Source: Phycisphaera mikurensis NBRC 102666
GTDB taxonomy: Bacteria > Planctomycetota > Phycisphaerae > Phycisphaerales > SM1A02
NCBI GenBank assembly: GCA_945870475.1
Contig: CAMBSR010000035.1
Coordinates: 1 to 13,581, forward strand
Reading direction: 5' to 3'
Length of the DNA stretch: 13,581 nt
Shown: piece by piece, positions 1-8,863 of the stretch
How positions within the stretch are numbered: position 1 is the first letter of the stretch
Layout: every line of letters begins with the position of its first letter
Program-made: the position numbers and the translations under genes
Notes under the pieces: model-generated
Databases searched by the model: none
What the model was told of the DNA's origin: nothing
The model's input: the letters and a program-made list of their open reading frames with translations, nothing else

Positions 1-458
1 CAGCGTTCGCGTGGCCTTCGGATCGCCGTCCAGCGTTCGCCGCACCGCTTCCTTCGGGCTTTCGCCGCTGGTATCGCGTTCGGCCGGGGGCGGGAACACC
101 TCGTCGCCGCGGTCGGCGCGCCATGCCGCGGCGATCAGCGGCAGCGGCCAGCCGATGCCCACCGCCGCGGCGCGCACCAGCCGGACGTCGGCCGGCGGCG
201 CAGGTTCCGCCCAGTCGGGAACCTCGCCGATGCGCGTGGACTCGCTTACGAGAGGCCCCACGGTCTCCACGTTGATCCAGCGGATCATCGCGCTGCGGCG
301 CTCCGTGCCGCTCCACGCCGCAGTGCCACGCACGAGGAACACCTCGGTGGAATCGATGATGGCCGTCATGGTCATCCGCGCGAGCGGCACCGTGGCCGCC
401 GCGCTGGCCGCGCCGAGCGCCACCGCGACGCACGCCTCGAACGCACGCCGTCGCCTGC

Positions 459-462
<4 letters not shown>
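1..462 (-). CDS. Unrecognised membrane-anchored or exported protein, N-terminal part
   Basis: This open frame has no stop in the window and is cut by the left edge, leaving 154 residues. The ATG at 462-460 overlaps the helicase stop codon in an ATGA junction, so it is probably translationally coupled; no clear Shine-Dalgarno is visible. The N-terminus is MSRRRR followed by an Ala/Val-rich hydrophobic stretch (about residues 8-30), which reads as a signal anchor or signal peptide. The middle part is mixed, with Trp residues around W50, W62 and W83. A short hydrophobic patch lies near residues 99-113 (GIGWPLPLIAAAW), and the end is charged and Pro-rich. I do not recognise a family. It is likely an envelope protein with its bulk outside the cytoplasm. 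The frame is supported by codon use and the overlap, not by homology. Confidence 0.72.
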
Positions 463-2099
<1,637 letters not shown>

Positions 2100-2154
2100 G
2101 CAGTGCACTCTACGCGCACCTGCACCTCGGTCGCCGGATGCGGGGCGGGCGGCG

Positions 2155-3558
2155 TCAGGGGGCAGGATCCTTCGGCGCGTTCGGCACCGGTGGCTGGTCG
2201 GGCGCCATGACCGGCGCTGCGTCCGGTGGCATCGGGGTGCGCTGCAGTTCCTTCTCGAGGTACTTGCCGTGCATCCGCTTCTGGCGGTCGTTGAGGTCGA
2301 TCTCCCCACCGTCCATCCACGCGCGGCGCACCGCGGAACCGATCTCGAACGGATCACCGGACCAGAGGACGAGCGTCGCGCTCATGCCCGGAGCGATGGT
2401 GCCGTAGCGGTCGCCGACGCCGGCGAATTCCGCGGGCACGCGCGTCACGCATTCGAGCGCCCGCCCGGCGTCCATGCAGTGCGCCACGGCACGACCGCAC
2501 TGGGACGGCAGGGAACGCTCGTGCGCGGGCTCGTCGCCCGAGGCGATGGAGAACTCCACGCCGGCCGCCTGGAGCTTGGCCGGCACCGAGTACGCCGTGT
2601 CGTACGGATCGCTCTCGCGCAGCGGCATCCGGTTGATGCCGCGCACGATGACCGGCACCTTGTGCTTCACGAGGAGCGGCGCCACGTCCGGCGCGCCGAG
2701 CCCGCCCACCACCAGCGGGCGGTAGCCGCGGCGCACGGCCCAGAGCACCGATGCCTCGATCTGCCCGGGCCAGTTGGCGTCGAGGAGCACGCGTTCGCGT
2801 CCCTCCACCACGGCGCGCAGCGATTCATAGCGCGCATCCTTGTTCAGCGACGGGTCCGCCTTGCGGGCACGCAGGTACGCCTCGGCGGAGTCGAAGAAGC
2901 GATCGATGGCGGCGACGGCCTTGTCGCGGTCCTTGCGCTGCTCGTCGGCGGTCTTCTGCTGCCAGCGCGTCTGCACCGGCTCCATCATCGGCCAGTGCAC
3001 GATGACGCCGGCGTCCGCGTTGGCGGTGCGGTCCATGACCGTCCAGCCGTCGAGGCGCATGGCGCTTGCGTGGCCACCGACCACGCCGCCCTGCGGGAAG
3101 ACGTGCGCCATCAGGATGCCGGCGTTGCGCGCCACGGGCGGCAGGTCGCTGTCGGGATTGGTGGCGGTGGCGGCCCGGATTTCCGCGTGGAACTCACCGA
3201 ATTCCGTGGTGTCGTCGGTGGCCTCCACCTGCGCGGTCTCGATGAGGCCGAGCGTGGTGGCGCTTGCCCAGAGGCCCGGCGTGAGCACGTGCCCCGGCGC
3301 ATCGATGACGTACGCGTCGGGCTTCGCGGCCGATGCCGCCATCGGTTCCGCGCCCAGCGCGCTGACCTTGCCGCCCTCGAAGACCACCCATCCGTCGGTG
3401 ATCGGCTTGGCACCCGGCGTGCACGGCCGCACGTCCACGTGCCGCAGCACCACCTGCACGGTCTGCCTGGGCGCGGGGATCTCGTTGGACTGCCGCGCCC
3501 ACGCGCCTGCGGTGACCGCCATTGCGCATGCCGCCATCACGAAGCTTCGCTGGTTCAT
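2155..3558 (-). CDS. Exported amidohydrolase-like protein lacking the HxH metal motif
   Basis: A 467-residue protein with a signal peptide (MNQRSFVMAACAMAVTAGAWA, cleavage likely near residue 22). It has the N- and C-terminal layout of imidazolonepropionase-type amidohydrolases: a small beta domain with DGWVVFEGGKVSALG, then a TPGL turn, and near the end GTIAPGMSATLVLWSGDPF. In active relatives the TPGL turn leads into ID-x-H-x-H. Here it reads TPGLWASATTLG (from about residue 93), so the two metal-ligand histidines are replaced by Ala100 and Thr102. A late S-G-D-E recalls the catalytic aspartate strand. The C-terminus is a Pro/Ala-rich tail. The ATG at 3558 overlaps the upstream stop as ATGA and has a strong Shine-Dalgarno (3565-3571). 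The likely role is a partner or regulatory subunit of the preceding protein, or a binding protein; hydrolase activity is doubtful. The substrate is unknown. Confidence 0.9.
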   Translation of the reverse strand: MNQRSFVMAACAMAVTAGAWARQSNEIPAPRQTVQVVLRHVDVRPCTPGAKPITDGWVVFEGGKVSALGAEPMAASAAKPDAYVIDAPGHVLTPGLWASATTLGLIETAQVEATDDTTEFGEFHAEIRAATATNPDSDLPPVARNAGILMAHVFPQGGVVGGHASAMRLDGWTVMDRTANADAGVIVHWPMMEPVQTRWQQKTADEQRKDRDKAVAAIDRFFDSAEAYLRARKADPSLNKDARYESLRAVVEGRERVLLDANWPGQIEASVLWAVRRGYRPLVVGGLGAPDVAPLLVKHKVPVIVRGINRMPLRESDPYDTAYSVPAKLQAAGVEFSIASGDEPAHERSLPSQCGRAVAHCMDAGRALECVTRVPAEFAGVGDRYGTIAPGMSATLVLWSGDPFEIGSAVRRAWMDGGEIDLNDRQKRMHGKYLEKELQRTPMPPDAAPVMAPDQPPVPNAPKDPAP

Positions 3559-6500
3559 CGCACGCCTCCTTCGCCGCCGGTGACCTCGAACATCGCGTTC
3601 CAGGCATCGGCCTGGTCGCATCCGCACTCGCCGGGACGGACCGATTCCGGATCCATTCCGGAGCGCACCATCTCCATCAGCCGGTCCCCCTGCGCACCGC
3701 GCATGCGCGCGAGCAGCGAGGCGCCGGAGCGCAGCCCATCGACCGGCGGTGCCGTGCCGGCAGGCGCGGCTCCACGGCCGCGGCCACCACGACCACCCCT
3801 GCCCGCACCTCCACCACCCGCGCCCTCGCCTTCGCGGCCCCAGTCGGACGCGGCGAGCGCGATGATGGCATTGCGCGTGCGCAGGTCGCGCTCGCGCATC
3901 TCGCGGTCGGTGGCGACATCGAAGCGACGGACACCGTCCACCCAGGTCTGCACGCAGCGCGCGTAGACGCTGAGCGGGTCGGCGCTCCAGATCACGAAGT
4001 CGGCGTCCTTGCCGGCCTCCAGCGAACCGCACTGGCCGTCGATGCGCAGCTGCTTGGCGGGGTTGAGCGTGACGAACTTGATCGCCTCCTCGCGCGGCAC
4101 GCCGCCGTAGCGGACGGCCTTCGCGGCCTCGGTGTTCATGCGGCGAGCCAGCTCGTCGCTGTCGGAATTGAAGCTGGTGAGCACGCCCGCCTTCCACATC
4201 ATCTGCCCGTTCCACGGGATGGCGTCCATCACCTCCATTTTGTACGCCCACCAGTCGCTGAAGCTGGAGGCGCCGGCGCCGTGCGCGGCGATCCGGTCGG
4301 CCACCTTGTAGCCCTCCAGGATGTGCTGCAGCGTGCCCACCTTGAAGCCGAAGTCGTCGGCGACGCCGAGCAGCATGCAGATCTCGTCCTGCCGGTAGCT
4401 GTGGCAGTGGACGAGGCGCTTCCCTTCCAGGATCTGCGCGAGCGTCTCGAGCTCGTAGTCCGGCTGCGGCGGCATGGCGCGTTCGCGTTCCGCTGCGGGA
4501 AGCGCGGCGTAGCGCTCCTGCGCGGCGCGCCACTCGCGCGCGGACTGGAAGCGGTCGCGCATGAGCGTCTCCACTCCCAGCCGCGAGCTCGGGTAGCGCG
4601 TCTTGGTGCGCACCACGTTCTCGCCGAGCGCGAACTTGATGCCGGGGATGGCGCCCTTCACGGGGAACGCCGCCACCGGATCGCCCCAGCGCAGCTTGAC
4701 CACCGAGTTCTGCCCGCCGATCGGGTTGGCGCTGCCATGCAGCTGGTTCGCCGCGGTGAGGCCGCCGGCGAGCTGCCGGTACCAGTCGATGTCCTCGGGG
4801 TTCACTGCGTCGGCGATGCGCACCTCCGCGGTGACGTTCTGCGTCCATTCGTTGACGCCGCCGTCGATCCCGGTGTGGCTGTGGCAGTCGATGAGCCCGG
4901 GCGTGACATGCATGCCCGTGCCGTCGATGACCATCACGTCCTGGCCGGAGTCGGTGACCTGCGAACGCAGGCCCGAGCCCACGGCGACGATCTTGCCGTC
5001 CTTCACGAGGAGATCCGCGTCCTTCAGGATCCCGCGGTCGGAGACGGTCCACACCGTGGCGTGCTCCACGAGCACCGTCTTCGGGGCCACCGGCTTCTCG
5101 ATGCCGTACTCGGCCATCGGGAAGGTGCGCGGGATGGCGGCGAGCACGGGCTTCGGGTCGGTCTTGGCATCCGGCGTGGAATCGCCCGTTGCATCGGGCT
5201 TGCCGGCGTCCTTCGCGTCGCCCGCATCCTTCGTGCCCTCGCCGCCCTTGGCCTCGCGCTCCTTCTTCGGGTCCGGCGCATCGCCGGTGCGGGCGGTGGC
5301 GGGGAACGTCCAGCGCACGGTGCGGCCGTCCGGCGTGATGAGCGCGATCTCCGCGCCCTCGCGCGTGGCGACCATGCTGCCGCGCAGCGTGCCTTCGATG
5401 CCGAGCGGCTTGCCGGCGATGGTGAAGCCGGCGCGCGCGTCGTCGAAATTGGCGCCTTCACCGCGTGCCGACGGTGCCTCCGCCGGACCGCGACGGCCGC
5501 GTTCGCCGCGGGGCTCCTTGCCCTCGGCATCCTTCGTGGCCGGCTGTTCCGCGGGCTTCGCTTCCGGAGCGTCCTTGGCTTCCTTCCCATCTTCCGCCTT
5601 CGCGGGCTTCGGCAGCCCGAAGGACAGGCGCTTCTCGTCGGCGTCGATCGTGATCGACTCGGGCAGCGTCGTGAAGACGCCCGCCGTGTCCGGCGCGGCA
5701 AGGGCATACACCCCCTTGAGCGGGAACTTGCTGGCGGGGTCCACCTCGTGGCGCAGGCCGGCGATCCACACCTCGCGGACCTTCGAATCCTCGCCGAAGA
5801 TCGGTCCCTTGCTCACCACCAGGTTGGCGATGCGCCCGGCGCGCACCTCGCCCGCCACCTCGGAGATCCCCAGCATGCGCGCGGGGTTCACCGTGAGCGC
5901 GGCCACCAGCTCGTCCTCGGTGGTGCCGCAGTCCATGGCGCGGCGCGCTGCCTTGGCGAAGCCACCCACGTCCTTCAGCCGCACGGTGCTGGCCGCGGCC
6001 GGTACGCCGGCATGCAGCAATTCCGCGAGATTCGTGGGCGCCAACGCCCAGTGCTCCAGCTCGCGCAGCGGCACCGCATCCACCGCGCGGGGCGTCTGCA
6101 CATCGGGCGTGCGCGGGAAGTCGAAGGGCACCACCACCGGCCGCGCAGCGGCGCGCACCTCGGCGAGCCGGCGGTACTCGCGCCCGCTTCCAACGATCGC
6201 GGCATCGAGCTTCATCTCGCGCGCCAGTGCGTCGGCGCGGAGCAGGTTGCGTTCGTCGGCTGCGTCGAACCACACGCGGTCCTTGCCGGCCGCGGCGGCA
6301 TGCAGCGCGGTGAGCGCGTTGGCCAGCACCGGCGGCTCGTTGCCGGCCGGGTGCGCGCGCCACACTTCCTCGCACTGCGCATGCCATGCGGCGTCGGCGA
6401 ACGTCTGTCGCTGGAGAGCGATGGCGCCGATGAGCGCGCCGGGATACGTGGCGCGGTCCCAGGCGTCGGGGCTGTCGTCGTTGCCACCAGTGGTCTCGAA

Positions 6501-7109
6501 GGCCACGCAGGTGCCGGCGTTCTCCCGCACCGTGCGCGCGGCGCGCGGCTCGTCGCCGAGCAGGCTGACCTGCGCGCTTCCGCGGAAAATGCCTGCATTC
6601 GGGTGGATTGCGGCGGCGGTGAACCCCAGGGCACGGAGTTCCTTGCGCTGGTCGGCGCCGAGCGTCGGAAGGTCTGCGGCGCGCACCTGCGGCACCACCT
6701 TGGCGTTCCAGTGCGCACCGTTCTCGCCGGCGGCCGCACGCGCGGCAGCGGAGCTGTCCACGCGCACGCATGCATCGATGAAGCCCGGATAGACGATGCA
6801 CCCCGCACCGTCGTGGACCGTGGTGCCGGCCGGCAGCTCGAACGAGCCACGTGCGCCCACGCGCTCGATCCAGCCGTCCTTCATGACGATGACCGCGTCG
6901 GCGAGCCGCTCGCCGGGCGTGGCCACGAGCGTCACGTTCACGATGGCGTCGCGGCGCACGTCCACCGGCCGCATCGCCGCGGGGGGTGCCTGCTGCGCCC
7001 ACGCGGCGGTTTCCGCGAGCATGAACGAAACCGCGCCCAACGACGCGGTGGTCAGGAGGGCGCGGAACTTTGACTGCCTGGGGCCGGCGATGCTGGATGC
7101 GTGGCGCAT
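3555..7109 (-). CDS. Exported tandem amidohydrolase, 1184 residues, one intact and one degenerate module
   Basis: An extracytoplasmic metal-dependent hydrolase of the amidohydrolase superfamily (imidazolonepropionase-like group); the substrate is unknown. A signal peptide ends near AWA-QQ (residue 38). Module A (about 50-480) has the family layout, including VYPGFID at 106-112 and a canonical NPARMLGI...GEVRAGRIANLVV closing, but its HxH positions are Cys114 and Arg116. A beta-rich linker with two Lys/Ala/Glu/Asp-rich segments (about 499-552 and 607-655) follows. Module B (about 685-1090) keeps TPGLIDCHSHTG with His743 and His745, later histidines H901-C-H903 and His943, an FNSDSDE strand (980-986) and a GSLEAGKDADFVIW closing. 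After it comes a Gly/Arg-rich stretch (1094-1115) and a short tail containing ECGCDQ. ATG 7109 was chosen for the signal peptide; its Shine-Dalgarno is weak. It overlaps the next gene by 4 bases, so the products are probably made together. Neighbouring modules may be structural partners of module B. Confidence 0.93.
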   Translation of the reverse strand: MRHASSIAGPRQSKFRALLTTASLGAVSFMLAETAAWAQQAPPAAMRPVDVRRDAIVNVTLVATPGERLADAVIVMKDGWIERVGARGSFELPAGTTVHDGAGCIVYPGFIDACVRVDSSAAARAAAGENGAHWNAKVVPQVRAADLPTLGADQRKELRALGFTAAAIHPNAGIFRGSAQVSLLGDEPRAARTVRENAGTCVAFETTGGNDDSPDAWDRATYPGALIGAIALQRQTFADAAWHAQCEEVWRAHPAGNEPPVLANALTALHAAAAGKDRVWFDAADERNLLRADALAREMKLDAAIVGSGREYRRLAEVRAAARPVVVPFDFPRTPDVQTPRAVDAVPLRELEHWALAPTNLAELLHAGVPAAASTVRLKDVGGFAKAARRAMDCGTTEDELVAALTVNPARMLGISEVAGEVRAGRIANLVVSKGPIFGEDSKVREVWIAGLRHEVDPASKFPLKGVYALAAPDTAGVFTTLPESITIDADEKRLSFGLPKPAKAEDGKEAKDAPEAKPAEQPATKDAEGKEPRGERGRRGPAEAPSARGEGANFDDARAGFTIAGKPLGIEGTLRGSMVATREGAEIALITPDGRTVRWTFPATARTGDAPDPKKEREAKGGEGTKDAGDAKDAGKPDATGDSTPDAKTDPKPVLAAIPRTFPMAEYGIEKPVAPKTVLVEHATVWTVSDRGILKDADLLVKDGKIVAVGSGLRSQVTDSGQDVMVIDGTGMHVTPGLIDCHSHTGIDGGVNEWTQNVTAEVRIADAVNPEDIDWYRQLAGGLTAANQLHGSANPIGGQNSVVKLRWGDPVAAFPVKGAIPGIKFALGENVVRTKTRYPSSRLGVETLMRDRFQSAREWRAAQERYAALPAAERERAMPPQPDYELETLAQILEGKRLVHCHSYRQDEICMLLGVADDFGFKVGTLQHILEGYKVADRIAAHGAGASSFSDWWAYKMEVMDAIPWNGQMMWKAGVLTSFNSDSDELARRMNTEAAKAVRYGGVPREEAIKFVTLNPAKQLRIDGQCGSLEAGKDADFVIWSADPLSVYARCVQTWVDGVRRFDVATDREMRERDLRTRNAIIALAASDWGREGEGAGGGGAGRGGRGGRGRGAAPAGTAPPVDGLRSGASLLARMRGAQGDRLMEMVRSGMDPESVRPGECGCDQADAWNAMFEVTGGEGGVR
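3565..3571 (-). promoter_or_regulatory. Shine-Dalgarno of the second amidohydrolase gene
   Basis: On the minus strand this reads AAGGAGG, six bases before the ATG at 3558-3556, and lies inside the 3' end of the upstream gene. It fixes the start at MNQRS and shows that the gene can initiate on its own as well as by ATGA coupling. Confidence 0.85.
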
Positions 7110-7160
7110 CCGTGCATTTCACACGGTTTCAGGTTGGCTTGCGGCGGTACGGGCGGGAAA

Positions 7161-7478
7161 TCAGCCGTTCAGGTCGCGCAGCAGGCCATCGATGGCCGAC
7201 TGCAGCTTCTCGGGCGACTCATAGGTGCCGCTCGCGATGGCCTGCTTGATGGCCTCGACCTTCGCCATGCGGACGTCGGGCATCGCACGGATCGCGTCAA
7301 GGTGGCGCGCATGCTCGGAAAGCTCCACGCGGTCGCGGCCTTCGGCCCAGCGCGGCGCCGAGGGTGCGATCTCCGATTGCGCGGACGCGCGGTACGCGGC
7401 CGAGGCCTCGGTGATGCGGCTCGCGGCGCTTGCAGCCCCGAAGCCTGACGTGGGTCCAACCTGTCCGATGTCGTTCAT
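7161..7478 (-). CDS. flgM: FlgM-like anti-sigma-28 factor
   Basis: A 105-residue small soluble protein. The N-terminal half is Ala/Ser/Gly-rich and looks disordered. The C-terminal half has the FlgM pattern: DRVELSEHARHL (49-60), then MPDVRMAKVEAIKQAIASGT (66-85) and an amphipathic final helix, IDGLLRDL. FlgM binds the flagellar sigma factor FliA (sigma-28) and holds it inactive until FlgM is exported through the flagellar hook-basal body. The ATG at 7478 was chosen for the GGAGAG Shine-Dalgarno at 7483-7488; the frame stays open 14 codons further, to a GTG at 7520. No other flagellar gene lies in the window, which is unusual, although flgM can stand apart. It is the first gene of the minus-strand row, 51 bases ahead of the tandem amidohydrolase. 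A related anti-sigma protein with another partner is possible. Confidence 0.85.
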   Translation of the reverse strand: MNDIGQVGPTSGFGAASAASRITEASAAYRASAQSEIAPSAPRWAEGRDRVELSEHARHLDAIRAMPDVRMAKVEAIKQAIASGTYESPEKLQSAIDGLLRDLNG

Positions 7479-7496
7479 GGCGCTCTCCAACCGGTG

Positions 7497-7520
7497 GTGG
7501 ATCCGATCCATCGGGTCCAC
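7497..7520. repeat. Inverted repeat in the flgM leader
   Basis: GTGGATCC (7497-7504) and GGGTCCAC (7513-7520) are inverted copies with one mismatch, separated by eight bases. The repeat lies just upstream of the flgM Shine-Dalgarno. It could form a leader hairpin or be an operator, but a repeat this short in GC-rich DNA can also be chance. Confidence 0.3.
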
Positions 7521-7592
7521 GAGTACCGTTGCGTGCCGCGTTCGATCCTTCGAGCGGTCGGCATCCGGCGAACGTCGCCGAAGCAGACTTTG

Positions 7593-7620
7593 GTATCGTC
7601 AAATGCCCCGAGAAACCTTG
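7593..7620 (-). promoter_or_regulatory. Possible sigma-28-like promoter facing flgM
   Basis: On the minus strand, CAAGGTTT (7620-7613) is followed after 12 bases by GACGATAC (7600-7593). The enteric FliA consensus is TAAAGTTT-N11-GCCGATAA, so each half matches 6 of 8 with the spacing one base too long. It lies about 115 bases before the flgM start. Autoregulation of flgM by sigma-28 is known in other bacteria. The match is weak and could be chance. Confidence 0.2.
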
Positions 7621-7650
7621 AGTACTCGGCAATCGTATCCCGGCACCACC

Positions 7651-8814
7651 ATGGTCCATAAGCCCATATGTCGCAGAATCTTCCGGTCCGGCGCCATGGC
7701 GAGCCTTGGCGCGGCGCTGGCGGTGGCGCTGCTGGTGGCTGGATGCGACTCTGCGCCCGCCGCAACGCCCCCGGCGGATGCCGCGGCGAAGACGGCTGCA
7801 CCCGCCACTCCCGGCCCCAAGCGCCTGGAGGCGAAGCGGCCTTCCGCCCCCAAGCAACCCGATACCACTGCCGGACTCATGAACCCCGGCGACGAGGTTG
7901 AGGGGGTCTCCGGGAACGACTCGTCGCGCGCCGCCGCTCGCACGAAGCCCGGCAGTGCCCCGGTGGCGCCCGCCGACGTCTCCGCCGCTCCGGGCGCCCG
8001 CGTGCCCAGCGCCGCCGAGCGCGCCGCCGCCGCCCGTATGGCCGCCGACAACGACGCCAAGCGCCGTGCCGAGGCTGCCGCCGCTGCCGAGCGCACTGCC
8101 AAGCAGAACGACGTTGACGCCGAGCGCGCCTCCTGGGGCGTGCTCCTGGCCACCGTCACCGGCGCGGAGAACCGTGCCAACGCCATGTCCATCCGGGAGC
8201 AGGTGATCCGGCGCTATCCGGCACTGAAGGACGCCTATGTGCGGTCCATCCCGCATGGCAGCGTGGTGCTGGTGGGCCGTTTCGAGGGCGTGCAGGACCC
8301 GGCAGCGCAGGCGCAGCTGAAGCTGGTGAAGGAAACCATGGACGGCAACGTCCGCGCCTTCCCGCGCGCCATGCTGACGCGGCTCGGTGCCAATGCCAAC
8401 CAAGGCCCGCCCGGACCCAACGACCTGCGCATCGTCCGGCAGACGCGGCCCACACAGACCCTCTACACGCTGCAGGTGGCGGTGTGGAGCGCCTTCGGCA
8501 CCGACGAGGTGAAGATGAGCGACATCAAGCGCTCCGCGGAGAACTACTGCCGGCAGCTGCGGTCCGAAGGCAACGAGGCGTACTACTTCCACGACTTCGA
8601 CACCAAGACCAGCACCGTGACCATCGGCGTGTTCGGCACCGATGCGTACGACTCCAAGAGCACGCTCTACGCGCCCGAGGTGGATGCGGTAATGCGCAAG
8701 TTCCCGAAGCACCTGGTGAACGGCGAGGAACTGCTGGTACCGCTCGACCCCGCCAAGCCGCAGGGAAAGACGATGCCGCAGGCGCCGCGCCTGGTGGAGA
8801 TCCCGCAGTTCTGA
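7651..8814 (+). CDS. Lipoprotein with two SPOR-like segments
   Basis: A 387-residue predicted lipoprotein. The n-region has Lys4, Arg8, Arg9 and Arg12; a hydrophobic core follows and the lipobox LVAG-C32 ends it. Residues 33-115 are Ala/Pro-rich and probably disordered. Residues about 118-160 form a charged Ala-rich helix (AAERAAAARMAADNDAKRRA), possibly a short coiled coil. Two segments, 161-245 (SWGVLLATVTG...VVLVGRFEG) and 271-330 (LYTLQVAVWS...TVTIGVFG), share the pattern beta strand, Asn/Lys-rich helix with spaced Ala/Arg, then a V-x-[VI]-G-x-F strand. This is the layout of SPOR domains, which bind denuded peptidoglycan glycans; I call it SPOR-like with moderate confidence. The start at 7651 best fits the lipoprotein signal; 7603 and 7696 are alternatives and no strong Shine-Dalgarno decides. 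It is likely a periplasmic envelope protein. The redoxin gene begins 49 bases later. Confidence 0.82.
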   Translation: MVHKPICRRIFRSGAMASLGAALAVALLVAGCDSAPAATPPADAAAKTAAPATPGPKRLEAKRPSAPKQPDTTAGLMNPGDEVEGVSGNDSSRAAARTKPGSAPVAPADVSAAPGARVPSAAERAAAARMAADNDAKRRAEAAAAAERTAKQNDVDAERASWGVLLATVTGAENRANAMSIREQVIRRYPALKDAYVRSIPHGSVVLVGRFEGVQDPAAQAQLKLVKETMDGNVRAFPRAMLTRLGANANQGPPGPNDLRIVRQTRPTQTLYTLQVAVWSAFGTDEVKMSDIKRSAENYCRQLRSEGNEAYYFHDFDTKTSTVTIGVFGTDAYDSKSTLYAPEVDAVMRKFPKHLVNGEELLVPLDPAKPQGKTMPQAPRLVEIPQF

Positions 8815-8854
8815 GGCGGATTTGCATGGTCCCCGGCACCCGGCGGCGACCAAT

Positions 8855-8859
8855 GGAGG
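8855..8859 (+). promoter_or_regulatory. Shine-Dalgarno of the redoxin gene
   Basis: GGAGG lies four bases before the ATG at 8864. It selects this start over the in-frame ATG at 8826, which would add 12 or more residues ahead of the signal peptide. Confidence 0.75.
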
Positions 8860-8863
8860 TTCA

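Larger units (their letters stand above)
7479..7650. promoter_or_regulatory. Divergent intergenic region, promoters for both gene rows
   Basis: This 172-base stretch separates the minus-strand row from the plus-strand row, so both leftward and rightward promoters should lie here. I see no convincing sigma-70 pair: a TTGACG on the minus strand (7597-7602) lacks an AT-rich -10 at the right distance. There is no ORF of note. The plus-strand gene may begin upstream of 7651, at an in-frame ATG at 7603. Confidence 0.5.

Noticed and set aside
1..40. Direct repeat of CAGCGTTCGC at 1-10 and 31-40
   Set aside because: It lies inside the coding frame as an RTL codon repeat and is only two copies; it is not evidence of an array or insertion site.
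2100..2154. Possible terminator between the small amidohydrolase gene and the helicase
   Set aside because: No stable hairpin followed by a T-run on the minus strand is visible, so read-through is more likely.
3558..5052. Upstream extension of the second amidohydrolase frame to 5052
   Set aside because: The translation is Arg/Ala/Gly-rich and overlaps the tandem amidohydrolase in another frame; the real start is the ATG at 3558 with a strong Shine-Dalgarno.
3522..7073. A 1183-codon open frame on the plus strand, opposite the tandem amidohydrolase
   Set aside because: It is antisense to a clear family member, its translation is His/Arg/Ala-rich with no motif, and long antisense frames are expected in GC-rich DNA with G/C third positions.
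7597..7602. TTGACG on the minus strand as a sigma-70 -35 box for flgM
   Set aside because: No AT-rich -10 lies 16-18 bases downstream; the surrounding bases are GC-rich.
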